From: Friedmanniella luteola
Lineage (GTDB): Bacteria > Actinomycetota > Actinomycetes > Propionibacteriales > Propionibacteriaceae
Reading direction: 5' to 3'
Length of the DNA stretch: 64,000 bases
Assembly: GCF_900105065.1 (NCBI RefSeq)
Contig: NZ_LT629749.1
Coordinates: 1,798,001 to 1,862,000 of the forward strand
Each line of letters opens with the position of its first letter. Within the stretch, counting starts at the first letter, position 1. A model generated the notes under the pieces. The model did not search any database. It was not told the origin of the DNA and was given only the letters and a program-made list of their open reading frames with translations. Positions 27,089 through 36,355 of this stretch are shown in pieces. The position numbers and the translations under genes were made by a program.

Positions 27089-27453
27089 CCGCCTTCCGCC
27101 CGCCGGGGTGGCCGGACACCGTCCGTCCGCCCGGGGCCGAGGGGTGGGAGGAGGGTGCGGTCGCGTTCCTGTTCGACTGCTGCCCGGCGGACTTCCGGGC
27201 CTACCCCGTGCTGCGCCGGCACCCGCTGGTGCTGGCCCGGTTCGCCGCCCACTTCGTCGAGGGCCAGTGCCGCGCCTCGCAGGAGGGGCTCGCCGGGATC
27301 CGGGCGGGCCTGCAGGGCAAGGTGCCGGCCCCGGCGGTGGAGCAGGCGGCCCAGGCCTGGCTGGAGCAGGCGGCGCGGCTCGCGCGCACCAAGCGGGCGG
27401 TGGGCCTGGTCGACGACGCGCTCCAGGGGGAGGTGTTCCACGCGCGCCTCTGA
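27085..27453 (+). CDS. Conserved hypothetical protein, 122 residues
   Basis: I recognise this as a small actinobacterial protein of unknown function. It is mostly helical: [41 protein letters not shown], then [30 protein letters not shown]. Two adjacent cysteines (DCCPADF) stand out. No membrane segment or signal peptide is present. GTG 27085 overlaps the mini-ORF stop. It sits just before dxs, but dxs has its own promoter, so they need not be co-regulated. Confidence 0.75.
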   Translation: MTAFRPPGWPDTVRPPGAEGWEEGAVAFLFDCCPADFRAYPVLRRHPLVLARFAAHFVEGQCRASQEGLAGIRAGLQGKVPAPAVEQAAQAWLEQAARLARTKRAVGLVDDALQGEVFHARL

Positions 27454-27523
27454 GGTCGCGCGAGGCGACCCGACTCACACGCCCCGGGCGGGCGGGGACC
27501 CCGGACGGACGGCGTCGACGACG

Positions 27524-27529
27524 TAAACT
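27524..27529 (+). promoter_or_regulatory. -10 box of dxs
   Basis: TAAACT fits TANNNT and ends seven bases before ATG 27537, with no ribosome site between. Confidence 0.55.
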
Positions 27530-27536
27530 CGGGGCC

Positions 27537-29474
27537 ATGTCACCCGCCTCCGGACTGCTGAGCACCCTGCACAGCCCCCAGGACCTGCGGGCGCTCGCCC
27601 CGGGGCAGATGGAGCAGCTGAGCGCGGAGATCCGCCGCTTCCTGATCGAGAACGTCAGCCAGACCGGCGGCCACCTCGGGCCGAACCTCGGCGTCGTCGA
27701 GCTGACCATCGCGATGCACCGCGTGTTCGAGTCCCCGCGCGACCCCTTCGTGTTCGACACCGGCCACCAGAGCTACGTGCACAAGATCCTCACCGGCCGC
27801 CAGGGGCTGTTCCCGACGCTGCGGCAGCGCGGCGGGCTGGCGGGCTACCCCAGCCGGGCCGAGTCCGAGCACGACTGGGTCGAGAACAGCCACGCCTCCA
27901 CCGCGCTCTCCTACGCGGAGGGGTTGGCCAAGGCCAAGCGGCTGCAGGGGCTGCCCGGCACGGTCGTCGCCTTCGTCGGCGACGGCTCGCTGACCGGTGG
28001 GATGGCCTGGGAGGCGCTGAACAACATCGCGGCCTCCGACGACCTGCCGCTCGTCGTGGTGGTCAACGACAACGGCCGGTCCTACACCCCGACCGTCGGT
28101 GGGCTGGCCAAGCAGCTCGCCGCCCTGCGGACCAACCCGCGCTACGAGCAGGTGCTCGACGTGGTCAAGCGCAGCGTCAGCCGTGCGCCGATCGTCGGGT
28201 CGGCGGCCTACGACATCCTGCACGGCATCAAGAGCGGGTTGAAGGACGTGCTGGCCCCGCAGGGGATGTTCTCCGACCTCGGCCTCAAGTACATCGGCCC
28301 CATCGACGGCCACGACACGGCCGCGGTCGAGCAGGCCCTGCAGCACGCCCGGCAGTACGGCGGCCCGGTCCTGGTGCACGCGCTCACGCACAAGGGCCGG
28401 GGCTACGCGGCGGCGGAGATGCACGAGGAGGACCACTTCCACGCGGTCGGCAAGATCAACGCCAGCACGGGGCAGGCGCTGGTGGCCGCCACCGGGCAGA
28501 CGTGGACCGACATCTTCTCCACCGAGCTGGTGGAGCTCGGCCGCCGGCACGAGAACCTCGTGGCCGTCACCGCGGCGATGACCTACCCGACCGGCCTGCA
28601 CCGGTTCCAGGCCGCCTTCCCCGAACGCACCTTCGACGTCGGCATCGCCGAGCAGCACGCCGTGACCTCCGCGGCCGGGATGGCGATGGGCGGCCTGCAC
28701 CCGGTCATCGCCCTCTACGCGACGTTCCTCAACCGCGCCTTCGACCAGGTCCTGCTGGACGTGGCGATGCACCGCTGCGGTGTGACGTTCGTGCTCGACC
28801 GTGCGGGCGTCACGGGTCCGGACGGCGCCAGCCACCACGGCATGTGGGACATGTCGTTGCTGCAGCTCGTCCCCGGCCTGCACCTCGCCGCCCCGCGGGA
28901 CGGGACCCGGCTGCGGGAGGCGCTCGGCACCGCGGTCACCATCGACGACGCGCCCAGCGTCGTCCGCTACTCCAAGGACGCTGTCCCGGCCGACCTCGAC
29001 GCCGTCGACCAGGTCGACGGGCTCGACGTGCTGGTGCGCACCGAGCAGCCGCGGGTGCTGGTCGTCGGCATCGGTCAGCTGGCGGGCACGGCCGTGGCCG
29101 TCGGCGAGAGGCTCTCCGACCAGGGCATCGGCGTCACCGTGGTCGACCCGGTGTGGGTGCTGCCGGTCAACCCCGCACTGGTCACCCTGGCCGGCCAGCA
29201 CGAGCTGGTGATCACCGTGGAGGACAACGGCGTGGTCGGCGGCTGCGGCGCCCGGCTGGCCCAGGAGCTCCGCCGCGCCGAGGTCGCCACCCCGTTGCGG
29301 GAGTTCGGCATCGCCCAGGAGTTCCTCGAGCACGGCAGCCGTGCCGAGCTGCTGGAGGACCTGGGGCTGACGCCCCAGGCCATCGCCCGCTACGCCGTCG
29401 AGGCCGTGCTCAGCCACGAGCCGCAGCCCGCCGACGCCGTCGGCGACGTCGCCCGCAGCACGCCGCAGGAGTGA
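27537..29474 (+). CDS. dxs: 1-deoxy-D-xylulose-5-phosphate synthase
   Basis: The 645-residue thiamine-diphosphate enzyme condenses pyruvate and glyceraldehyde 3-phosphate in the first step of the MEP isoprenoid pathway. Visible motifs are [14 protein letters not shown], the TPP/metal-binding [16 protein letters not shown], the transketolase pyrimidine domain ([17 protein letters not shown]) and the C-terminal [21 protein letters not shown] 27537 is at a predicted leaderless start; the long upstream extension of the frame is the shadow of the preceding gene. Its stop overlaps the DUF2071 start (GTGA). Confidence 0.96.
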   Translation: MSPASGLLSTLHSPQDLRALAPGQMEQLSAEIRRFLIENVSQTGGHLGPNLGVVELTIAMHRVFESPRDPFVFDTGHQSYVHKILTGRQGLFPTLRQRGGLAGYPSRAESEHDWVENSHASTALSYAEGLAKAKRLQGLPGTVVAFVGDGSLTGGMAWEALNNIAASDDLPLVVVVNDNGRSYTPTVGGLAKQLAALRTNPRYEQVLDVVKRSVSRAPIVGSAAYDILHGIKSGLKDVLAPQGMFSDLGLKYIGPIDGHDTAAVEQALQHARQYGGPVLVHALTHKGRGYAAAEMHEEDHFHAVGKINASTGQALVAATGQTWTDIFSTELVELGRRHENLVAVTAAMTYPTGLHRFQAAFPERTFDVGIAEQHAVTSAAGMAMGGLHPVIALYATFLNRAFDQVLLDVAMHRCGVTFVLDRAGVTGPDGASHHGMWDMSLLQLVPGLHLAAPRDGTRLREALGTAVTIDDAPSVVRYSKDAVPADLDAVDQVDGLDVLVRTEQPRVLVVGIGQLAGTAVAVGERLSDQGIGVTVVDPVWVLPVNPALVTLAGQHELVITVEDNGVVGGCGARLAQELRRAEVATPLREFGIAQEFLEHGSRAELLEDLGLTPQAIARYAVEAVLSHEPQPADAVGDVARSTPQE

Positions 29475-30223
29475 CGACCGCCGCCTCCTGGGCCGATCCC
29501 CAGCCCCTCGCGGCCGCCGGGGCCCCGCTGCCGGGCCGGGCCGTGCTCGACCAGGCCTGGACCGATCTCGCCTTCCTGCACTGGCGCGTCGACCCCGAGC
29601 GGGTCGCGCCCCTGCTGCCCGCCGGCACCCGCCCGGACCTGCACGACGGCGCGACCTACGTCGGCCTGATCCCCTTCCGGATGCGCGGCGCCGGGTTCGG
29701 CACCGGCCACCCGCTGCCGTGGTTGGGGACGTTCGCGGAGACCAACGTGCGGTTCTACGCCGTCGACGGGCGTGGTCGGCGCGGGGTCGTGTTCGGCTCG
29801 CTGGAGTGCGAGCGGCTGGCCTTCGTGCTGGGCTCCCGGCTGGCGCTGAACCTGCCCTACACCTGGGCGCGGATGCGTGTGCGGCAGCAGACCGACGTCC
29901 TCACCTACACCAGCCGCCGCCGCTGGCCCGGTCCGCGCGGGGCGGCCAACCGGGTCGTCGTCCGGGTGGGCACCGCCGTCGTCCAGGACGACCCGCTGGC
30001 CGACTTCCTCACCGCCCGCTGGGCCCTGCACACCCGGGCCTGGGGTGCGACGCGCTACCTGCCCAACACCCACCCCCGCTGGCCGCTGCAGCAGGCTGAG
30101 CTGCTGGAGCTCGACGACGACCTGCTCGCCGCCGCCGGGCTGCCGGGGCTGGCCGCCACCCCGCCGGACTCGGTGCTGTTCTCCCGCGGCGTCCGCACGC
30201 AGTTCGGGCTGCCCCTGCCCTGA
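29471..30223 (+). CDS. DUF2071 (YqjF-like) protein
   Basis: The 250-residue protein matches DUF2071 by [57 protein letters not shown] and the closing [17 protein letters not shown]. The fold is related to acetoacetate decarboxylase, but the catalytic Lys of that enzyme is not evident, and function is unknown. GTG 29471 overlaps the dxs stop by four bases, so translation is coupled to dxs. Confidence 0.8.
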   Translation: MTTAASWADPQPLAAAGAPLPGRAVLDQAWTDLAFLHWRVDPERVAPLLPAGTRPDLHDGATYVGLIPFRMRGAGFGTGHPLPWLGTFAETNVRFYAVDGRGRRGVVFGSLECERLAFVLGSRLALNLPYTWARMRVRQQTDVLTYTSRRRWPGPRGAANRVVVRVGTAVVQDDPLADFLTARWALHTRAWGATRYLPNTHPRWPLQQAELLELDDDLLAAAGLPGLAATPPDSVLFSRGVRTQFGLPLP

Positions 30224-30288
30224 GCGGTCCCGGTCACCGAGCCGTTCCGCTCCCTGGGCCTGCCGACGGATCGGTCCCGACGCGTGCC

Positions 30289-30294
30289 TACGCT
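30289..30294 (+). promoter_or_regulatory. -10 box of the glutathione-peroxidase-like gene
   Basis: TACGCT ends six bases before GTG 30301. Confidence 0.45.
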
Positions 30295-30300
30295 GGCCGG

Positions 30301-30783
30301 GTGCCGACCCTCTCCGACTTCTCCGCCCGCGCCATCACCGGGACCGAGGTCCCGCTGTCCGACTACGCCGGCCAGGTCGTGCTGGTGGTGAACACCGCCT
30401 CGCAGTGCGGCCTCACCCCCCAGTACGCGGGCCTCGAGCAGCTCTGGACCCGCTACCAGGCCGACGGTCTGACCGTCCTCGGCTTCCCGTGCGACCAGTT
30501 CGGCCACCAGGAGCCGGGCGACGAGGCGGAGATCGCCGACTTCTGCGAGCTGAACTTCGGCGTCACCTTCCCGCTGTTCGCCAAGATCGAGGTCAACGGC
30601 GACGAGGCCCACCCGCTGTACCGCTGGCTGCGCACCGAGCAGCCCGCCGAGTCGGGCGAGGCGGTGGAGTGGAACTTCACCAAGTTCCTCGTCGACCGCG
30701 ACGGCCGCGTCGTGCGCCGCTACGCTCCCGGCACCACCCCCGACGAGATCGCCGGCGACCTCGAAGCCGCCCTCGCGGCCTGA
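30301..30783 (+). CDS. Glutathione peroxidase family, thioredoxin-dependent type
   Basis: The 160-residue enzyme has the peroxidatic Cys in NTASQCGLTPQY, the motif GFPCDQFGHQEPG, the resolving-position Cys in ADFCELNFGVTFPLF, and the active-site Trp in WNFTKFLVD. Three Cys in these positions indicate a thioredoxin-type hydroperoxide peroxidase rather than a glutathione enzyme, which suits an actinobacterium. It is cytoplasmic, with no signal peptide. GTG 30301 is a leaderless start. It converges on fadB across a repeat-bearing gap. Confidence 0.9.
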   Translation: MPTLSDFSARAITGTEVPLSDYAGQVVLVVNTASQCGLTPQYAGLEQLWTRYQADGLTVLGFPCDQFGHQEPGDEAEIADFCELNFGVTFPLFAKIEVNGDEAHPLYRWLRTEQPAESGEAVEWNFTKFLVDRDGRVVRRYAPGTTPDEIAGDLEAALAA

Positions 30784-30817
30784 GCCAGCTCACGCCTCCC
30801 GGGGGCGAGTGCGCGCG

Positions 30818-30851
30818 CTGAGCTGGTCGCGGTGCCTTCGACAGGCTCAGG
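30818..30851. repeat. Degenerate REP-like palindrome and G-rich repeats in gpx-fadB gap
   Basis: CTGAGCTGGTCG (30818) and CCTTCGACAGGCTCAGG (30835-30851) are imperfect arms of the element at 13010. The next ~80 bases repeat (CA)GCGGTGGTCAGGCT-like units. The element sits between convergent genes and may serve as a terminator. Confidence 0.55.
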
Positions 30852-30961
30852 CAGCGGTGGTCAGGCTGGGGACCGGCGGTGGTCAGGCTCGGGCAGCGGT
30901 GGTCGGCTCGGGCCAGCGTCGGTCAGCCAGGCCAGGGCCGGTCGGGCCAGGGCCGCTCGCG

Positions 30962-33091
30962 TCAGGCCGAGGCCACCGAGGCGACGCCGGCCGGCAGGAA
31001 GCGGCGGCCCAGGACCCGCTCGGAGACGCCCTCGCGGTCGAGGTAGGGCGTGATGCCGCCCAGGTGGAACGGCCAGCCGGCGCCGAGGACGAGGCAGAGG
31101 TCGACGTCCATCGGCGCCGCGACGACGCCCTCGGCGAGCATCAGCCCGATCTCCTCGGCGAGCGCGTCCAGGGCCCGGTCCCGCACCTCGTCGCGGCTGC
31201 TCGGCCGGTCGCCCAGCGTGAACAGCGCCGCGGTCTCCTCGCTGACGTAGGGCTTGCCGTCGGCCGTCCAGTCGTACACACCCGGCTTCCCCGACGCCAC
31301 GAGGGCCTGCAGGTTGGGCGAGACCGGGAACCGGTCGCCGAAGGCGGTGTGCAGCGACTCCCCGACGTGCAGCGCGATGGCCGGTCCGACCAGCTGCAGC
31401 AGCGCCATCGGGGACATCGGCAGACCCAGCGGCGCGAGCGCACGGTCGGCCTCGGTCACGGGCGTGCCCTCGTCGACGGCCGCGAACAGCACGCTGGTGA
31501 GGCGGGTGAGCAGCCGGTTGACCACGAACGCGGGAGCGTCCTGCACGAGCACCGCGTTCTTCCGCAGGTCCTTCGCCACCCGCAGGGCCGTCGCGACCGT
31601 GGCGTCGTCGGTCCGCTCGGCCCGGACGACCTCCAGCAGCGGCAGCACGGCGACGGGGTTGAAGAAATGGAACCCGACGACGCGCTCCGGGTGCTCCAGG
31701 CCGGCGGCCATCGCGGTGACCGACAGCGAGGAGGTGTTGGTCGCGAGCACGCAGCCCGGGCCGACGTGCTCCTCCAGCTGGGCGAAGACCTGCTGCTTGA
31801 TCTCCAGCTCCTCGAAGACGGCCTCGACGACGAGGTCGCAGTCGGCGTAGTCGGCCAGGTCGGTGGTGCCGGAGAGCAGGGCGCGCAGCCGGTTCGCCCC
31901 GTCCGGGGAGAGCCGCCGCTTCGCCACGAGCGTGTCGATCTCCCCGCCGATGCGGCCCAGGGCCTGCTCGACCCGGCCGGCGTCGAGGTCGGAGATGACG
32001 ACGGGCACCTCCAGGCGGCGCAGGAACAGCAGCGCCAGCTGGCTGGCCATCAGCCCCGCGCCGACGACGCCGACCTTGCCCACGGACCGCGCCAGCGTCG
32101 CGTCGGGTGCGCCCGCGGGCTTGCGCGCCCGCTTCTGCACCAGGTCGAAGGCGTAGAGGCCGGCCCGGAGCTCGGGGCTCATCAGCAGGTCGGCCAGGCC
32201 CTCGTCCTCGGCGGCGAACGCGGCGGCCCGCTCCGCGGTCTTCGCGGCCGCGATCAGCTCCAGGGCCTTGTAGGGGCCCGGCGCCGCCCCGGCCACCTTG
32301 GCGTCGGCGACGGCGCGACCGCGCGCCACCGCGGCGTCCCAGGCCTCCCCGCGGTCGACGTCCGGCCGCTCCACGGCGGTGGTGCCGGCCAGGATGCGGC
32401 CGGCCCAGTCGAGCGAGCGCTCGAGGAAGTCGGCGCCCTCGAAGAGGGCATCGGCGAGGCCGAGCCGCGCAGCCTGGACACCCGTCAGCATCGTGTTCTG
32501 GTTGAGCGCGTTCTCCACGATCACCTGCACGGCACGGTCCGCACCGACGAGGTTCGGCAGCAGGTAGGCGCCGCCCCAGCCCGGGAACATCCCCAGGAAG
32601 CACTCGGGCAGGCCGATGCCCGCCGCCGCGGCGGAGACGGTGCGGAAGTCGCAGTGCAGCGCGATCTCGAGCCCGCCGCCCAGGGCCAGCCCGTTCACGA
32701 ACGCGAAGGTGGGCTTCGGCGCGCTGTGCAGCTTGTCGAACACGGCGTGCCCGATCCGCGCGATCGCCAGGGCCTGCGCGCGCCGGGTGATCGTGGGCAG
32801 CCCGCTGAGGTCCGCGCCGGCGGCGAGGATGAACGGCTTGCCGGTGACGGCGATCGCGGCCACGTCCGCGCGGGCGGTCGCGGCGTCCAGGGCGGCGGCG
32901 AGCTCGCCGAGGCCGCGCGGCCCGAAGGTGTTGGGCCGGGTGTGGTCCTGCCCGTTGTCCAGGGTGATCAGCACCAGGGTCCGGCCGTCGTGGGGGAGCC
33001 TGATGTCGCGGCTCAGCGCGTGCGTCACCACCTCCCGCTCGCTCACGGCGGACGCCTCGGCGATCAGCCGCTGCAGCTCCTCGGGGCCCAT
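30962..33091 (-). CDS. fadB: Multifunctional fatty-acid oxidation enzyme (enoyl-CoA hydratase / 3-hydroxyacyl-CoA dehydrogenase)
   Basis: This 709-residue protein fuses an N-terminal crotonase domain (FILAAGADLSGLP oxyanion loop, ALGGGLEIALHCDFR, IGLPECFLGMFPGWGGAYLLP) to a 3-hydroxyacyl-CoA dehydrogenase from ~330 (VGKVGVVGAGLMASQLALLFL Rossmann motif, FEELEIKQQVF, HFFNPV catalytic His, NAPAFVVNRLL-type). It carries out the hydration and oxidation steps of beta-oxidation and works with the thiolase. Start ATG 33091 overlaps the thiolase stop by one base; the frame upstream of it is a shadow. The operon order is fadA then fadB. Confidence 0.92.
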   Translation of the reverse strand: MGPEELQRLIAEASAVSEREVVTHALSRDIRLPHDGRTLVLITLDNGQDHTRPNTFGPRGLGELAAALDAATARADVAAIAVTGKPFILAAGADLSGLPTITRRAQALAIARIGHAVFDKLHSAPKPTFAFVNGLALGGGLEIALHCDFRTVSAAAAGIGLPECFLGMFPGWGGAYLLPNLVGADRAVQVIVENALNQNTMLTGVQAARLGLADALFEGADFLERSLDWAGRILAGTTAVERPDVDRGEAWDAAVARGRAVADAKVAGAAPGPYKALELIAAAKTAERAAAFAAEDEGLADLLMSPELRAGLYAFDLVQKRARKPAGAPDATLARSVGKVGVVGAGLMASQLALLFLRRLEVPVVISDLDAGRVEQALGRIGGEIDTLVAKRRLSPDGANRLRALLSGTTDLADYADCDLVVEAVFEELEIKQQVFAQLEEHVGPGCVLATNTSSLSVTAMAAGLEHPERVVGFHFFNPVAVLPLLEVVRAERTDDATVATALRVAKDLRKNAVLVQDAPAFVVNRLLTRLTSVLFAAVDEGTPVTEADRALAPLGLPMSPMALLQLVGPAIALHVGESLHTAFGDRFPVSPNLQALVASGKPGVYDWTADGKPYVSEETAALFTLGDRPSSRDEVRDRALDALAEEIGLMLAEGVVAAPMDVDLCLVLGAGWPFHLGGITPYLDREGVSERVLGRRFLPAGVASVASA

Positions 33092-34293
33092 CACCGCTCC
33101 TCGTCCCCGGCGAAGTGCGGGTTCTCCCAGATGACGGTGCCGCCCATGCCGAGGCCGATGCACATGGTCGTGATCCCGTAGCGGACGTCGGGCCGCTCGC
33201 GGAACTGCCGGGCCAGGTGGATCATCAACCGGACGCCGGAGCTGGCCAGCGGGTGGCCGAGGGCGATGGCGCCGCCGTAGGGGTTGACCCGGGGGTCCTC
33301 GGCGTCGAGGCCGAAGTGGTCGAGGAAGGCCAGCACCTGGACCGCGAACGCCTCGTTGATCTCGAACGCGCCGATGTCGTCGATGGTGAGCCCGGCCCTG
33401 GCCAGCGCCTTCTCGGTGGCCGGGATGGGTCCGACGCCCATCACCTCGGGGTCGACGCCGGCGAAGGCGAAGCCCACCAGGCGCATGGCCACCGGGAGTC
33501 CGAGCTCGGTCGCGACGTCCTCCGCGGCGAGCAGGGCGGCGGCGGCGCCGTCGTTCAGGCCGGCGGCGTTGCCGGCCGTGACCCGGCCGTGCGGCCGGAA
33601 CGGGGTGCGGAGACGCGCCAGCCCCCCGGCGGTCGTCCCCGGGCGCGGTGGCTCGTCCGCGGTGGCCAGGCCCCAGCCCAGCGTGGAGCTGCGGGTGGCG
33701 ACGGTGACCAGCGACTCCTGGATCACGCCGTCGGCGTAGGCCTGGGCGACGCGCTGCTGGCTCAGCACGGCGAACGCGTCGGCGCGCTCCCGGGTGATGC
33801 CGGGGAAGCGGTCGTGCAGGTTCTCCGCCGTCGCGCCCATCACCAGGGCGGACTGGTCGACCAGCTTCTCGGCGACGATCCGCGGGTTGGGGTCGATGCC
33901 CTCGCCCATCGGGTGGCGGCCCATGTGCTCCACGCCGCCGGCGACGACGACGTCGTAGGCGCCGAAGGCGATCCCCGACGCCGTGGTCGTGACCGCGGTC
34001 ATCGCACCGGCGCACATCCGGTCGATGGCGAAGCCGGGCACCGACCTCGGCAGCCCGGCGAGCAGCGCCGCCGTCCGCCCGATGGTCAGGCCCTGGTCGC
34101 CGGTCTGGGTGGTGGCGGCGACGGCCACCTCGTCCACCCGCTCGGGCGGCAGCTCGGGATGGCGGCGCAGCAGCTCGCGGATGCAGTTGACGACGAGGTC
34201 GTCGGCACGGGTCTCGGCGTAGAGCGACCCGGCCTTTCCGAACGGGGTGCGCACGCCGTCGACGAAGACGACCTCACGGGAAGCAGACGGCAT
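33091..34293 (-). CDS. fadA: Acetyl-CoA acyltransferase (3-ketoacyl-CoA thiolase)
   Basis: The 400-residue thiolase shows FVDGVRTPFGKAG at the N-terminus, the acyl-accepting Cys in DRMCAGAMTAVTT, the EINEAFAVQVL block, the PYGGAIALGHPLASSG loop with catalytic His, and the C-terminal TTMCIGLGMGGT Cys. It releases acetyl-CoA in the last step of beta-oxidation. ATG 34293 is favoured over ATG 34302 because a TAATAT box at 34301-34306 overlaps the latter, predicting a leaderless start at 34293. It is co-transcribed with fadB. Confidence 0.92.
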   Translation of the reverse strand: MPSASREVVFVDGVRTPFGKAGSLYAETRADDLVVNCIRELLRRHPELPPERVDEVAVAATTQTGDQGLTIGRTAALLAGLPRSVPGFAIDRMCAGAMTAVTTTASGIAFGAYDVVVAGGVEHMGRHPMGEGIDPNPRIVAEKLVDQSALVMGATAENLHDRFPGITRERADAFAVLSQQRVAQAYADGVIQESLVTVATRSSTLGWGLATADEPPRPGTTAGGLARLRTPFRPHGRVTAGNAAGLNDGAAAALLAAEDVATELGLPVAMRLVGFAFAGVDPEVMGVGPIPATEKALARAGLTIDDIGAFEINEAFAVQVLAFLDHFGLDAEDPRVNPYGGAIALGHPLASSGVRLMIHLARQFRERPDVRYGITTMCIGLGMGGTVIWENPHFAGDEER

Positions 34294-34300
34294 GCGCCAC

Positions 34301-34329
34301 ATATTACTCGTCGGTAACTTAGCCGTCAG
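34301..34329 (-). promoter_or_regulatory. fadAB promoter with embedded operator-like palindrome
   Basis: On the minus strand: CTGACG (-35, 34324-34329), a 17-base spacer and TAATAT (-10, 34301-34306), seven bases before ATG 34293. TTACCGACGAGTAA (34304-34317) has matched TTAC/GTAA ends and covers part of the -10 box, the position expected for a repressor of a fatty-acid regulon, possibly TetR-type (inference). Confidence 0.65.
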
Positions 34330-34353
34330 CCCCGGGCGCGACCGGGTTCAGGC

Positions 34354-35670
34354 TCAGTCGGCGTCCGGCGCCGGCGGCTGCAGCAGCGGGGTGATCAGCG
34401 GCACGGTCAGCTCGCGCTGCCAGGGCCGCGCGCCCGAGGCCGCCAGCGCCGCGTCGACGGACGCCTCCGTCAGGGGCTGCGGCGGGCGCCAGGCCAGCCG
34501 ACGGACGTAGTCCGGGGTCAGCAGGTTCTCCACCGGCAGCTCCAGCTCCGCTGCCTTCGCGCCCAGGGCCTCCCGGACCGCGTTCAGCCGGGCGGCCGCC
34601 TCGGGGTCGCGGGCCGCCCACAGCCGCGGCTGCGGCGGGCCGTCGTTCGGGACGTGCAGCGGCGGCAGGCCGGTCTCCGCCCGCTGCCCGACGGTCTCCA
34701 GGGCGTCCACCCAGGTCGACTCGTAGCGCTTGGCCTGGCGGCGGCTGAACGCCGGGATCTGCCGCATCGAGGCGCGGCCCGGGGTGGTCGCGGCGGCGAT
34801 CTCGCTGATGGCCGCGTCGGGCAGGATCTTGCCGGGGGCCCGGTCCAGCCCGCGCGCGATGTCGTCGCGGGCGTACCAGAGCTCGGCGACGTAGCCGAGG
34901 CCGCGGCGGGTCCGCACCCGGTGGATGCCGGACGTCCGCCGCCACGGGTCGGTGCGCGGTTCGGGGGCGATCCCGGCCCCGGCCACCAGCGCGGCGAACT
35001 CCTGCCGGGCCCAGGTGTCCTTGCCGGTGCGGACCAGCTCGTCGGCCAGCTTGTCGCGCAGCTCCACCAGCAGCTCGACGTCGAGGGCCGCGTAGGTCAG
35101 CCACTCCGGCGGCAGCGGCCGGGTGGACCAGTCCGAGGCCGAGTGCTCCTTCAGCAGCCGGACCCCGAAGAACTCCTCGATCATCGTGCCGAGGGCGACG
35201 CGGGGGTACCCGAGCAGGCGGGCCGCGAGCTCGGTGTCGAAGAGCGTCCGCGGCACCAGGCCGACCTCGAACAGGCAGGGCAGGTCCTGGCTGGCGGCGT
35301 GCACGACCCACTCGGCGTCGGCCAGCGCCTCGCCCAGGGGGGACAGGTCCGCCGGCGTGCCGAAGGCGATGGGGTCCACGAGGTGGGTGCCCGCGCCCGC
35401 GCGGCGCAGCTGGATCAGGTAGGCGCGCTGGCTGTAGCGGAAGCCGTGCGCGCGCTCGGCGTCGACGGCGAGCGGGCCGCTGCCGGCGACCAGGGCCGCG
35501 ATCGTCGCGGCCAGGGCCTCCGGCGTGCTGACGACCTCCGGGACCCCGTCCGCCGGCTGGGTCAGCAGCGGGACCTCGGGCTCGGCGACCTCGTCGAGGG
35601 GTGGCTCGGCGCTACCGGTCACGGGGACGGGGAACGGCTCGGGGGCGGGGCGGGGGTCTGGCGCGGTCAA
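34354..35670 (-). CDS. Ribonuclease D-like 3'-5' exonuclease with HRDC domain
   Basis: The 438-residue protein has a DEDDy exonuclease domain: LAVDAERAHGFRYSQRAYLIQL (Asp/Glu), HAASQDLPCLFEVG (Asp) and YAALDVELLVELR (YxxxD). An HRDC domain follows (~225-305), then a conserved C-terminal part ending near VPLITPLLQPP. It probably trims structured RNAs. The start is uncertain: TTG 35670 overlaps the DUF3000 stop (TTGA) and has GGAG close by; GTG 35622 is the alternative. Confidence 0.85.
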   Translation of the reverse strand: MTAPDPRPAPEPFPVPVTGSAEPPLDEVAEPEVPLLTQPADGVPEVVSTPEALAATIAALVAGSGPLAVDAERAHGFRYSQRAYLIQLRRAGAGTHLVDPIAFGTPADLSPLGEALADAEWVVHAASQDLPCLFEVGLVPRTLFDTELAARLLGYPRVALGTMIEEFFGVRLLKEHSASDWSTRPLPPEWLTYAALDVELLVELRDKLADELVRTGKDTWARQEFAALVAGAGIAPEPRTDPWRRTSGIHRVRTRRGLGYVAELWYARDDIARGLDRAPGKILPDAAISEIAAATTPGRASMRQIPAFSRRQAKRYESTWVDALETVGQRAETGLPPLHVPNDGPPQPRLWAARDPEAAARLNAVREALGAKAAELELPVENLLTPDYVRRLAWRPPQPLTEASVDAALAASGARPWQRELTVPLITPLLQPPAPDAD

Positions 35671-36278
35671 CGTCTCCGTGGGCTTCGGCTCGGGGGTGTG
35701 CGGCGGGACGGCATGGGCACCACCCCGGCAGGCAGCGGGGGCAGGCCTGCCGTCGTACACAGTAGCTCTGACCAGGCGGCGAGGTGCGGGGCGAGTCCCA
35801 CGCCGTCGACCAGCTGGGGCGTCCACGAGGCGCGGACCTCGATCTCGGCCCGGGGCGGCTCCTCGGCCATCCCGCCGAACGACTCGCTGGCCACGGAGGT
35901 GACGGTGCCGCTCGGCGCCTCGAACGCCGCGCCGTGCCCGGCGAGGGCGTCGAGCAGCCAGGACCAGCCCACCTGGGCGAGCAGGGGGTCGGTCACCATC
36001 TCGGGGTCGACGTCGGCGCGGGCGAAGGTGACGCAGCGGAAGGTGCCCTGCCAGGCAGCGTTGCCGGCGGGGTCGTGCAGCAGCACCAGGCGGCCGCTGC
36101 CGACCTCCTCGCCGCCCACCAGGACGTCCGCGGCGACCGCGGCGGAAAAGGGGGCGATGCGCTGCGGGGCGGGCATCTCGTCGACCTCGAGCTCGGGGCG
36201 CCAGGGCGCCGAGAGCAGGTCCTGCACGGCCCGCCGGAAGGCGTCCGGGGCAGGAGCCGTGTCGCTTCTGGCTGCCAC
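35667..36278 (-). CDS. DUF3000 protein
   Basis: This 203-residue actinobacterial protein belongs to DUF3000 (FRRAVQDLLSAPWRPELEVDEMPAPQRIAPFSAAV; GRLVLLHDPAGNAAWQGTFRCVTFARADVD; VGWSWLLDAL). No function is known; it is recalled as a conserved neighbour of RNase D and hemE. GTG 36278 has TACGCT six bases before, predicting a leaderless transcript shared with the overlapping RNase D gene, and is divergent from hemE. Confidence 0.85.
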   Translation of the reverse strand: MAARSDTAPAPDAFRRAVQDLLSAPWRPELEVDEMPAPQRIAPFSAAVAADVLVGGEEVGSGRLVLLHDPAGNAAWQGTFRCVTFARADVDPEMVTDPLLAQVGWSWLLDALAGHGAAFEAPSGTVTSVASESFGGMAEEPPRAEIEVRASWTPQLVDGVGLAPHLAAWSELLCTTAGLPPLPAGVVPMPSRRTPPSRSPRRR

Positions 36279-36284
36279 CCGAGG

Positions 36285-36290
36285 AGCGTA
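36285..36290 (-). promoter_or_regulatory. -10 box of the DUF3000-RNase D operon
   Basis: TACGCT (minus strand) ends six bases before GTG 36278. Confidence 0.45.
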
Positions 36291-36355
36291 TGCCGCGCGG
36301 CTCGGCCGCCTCGCCTGCGACGCGCCGGTTTCCGCGACCGTGAAACGATGGGGCC

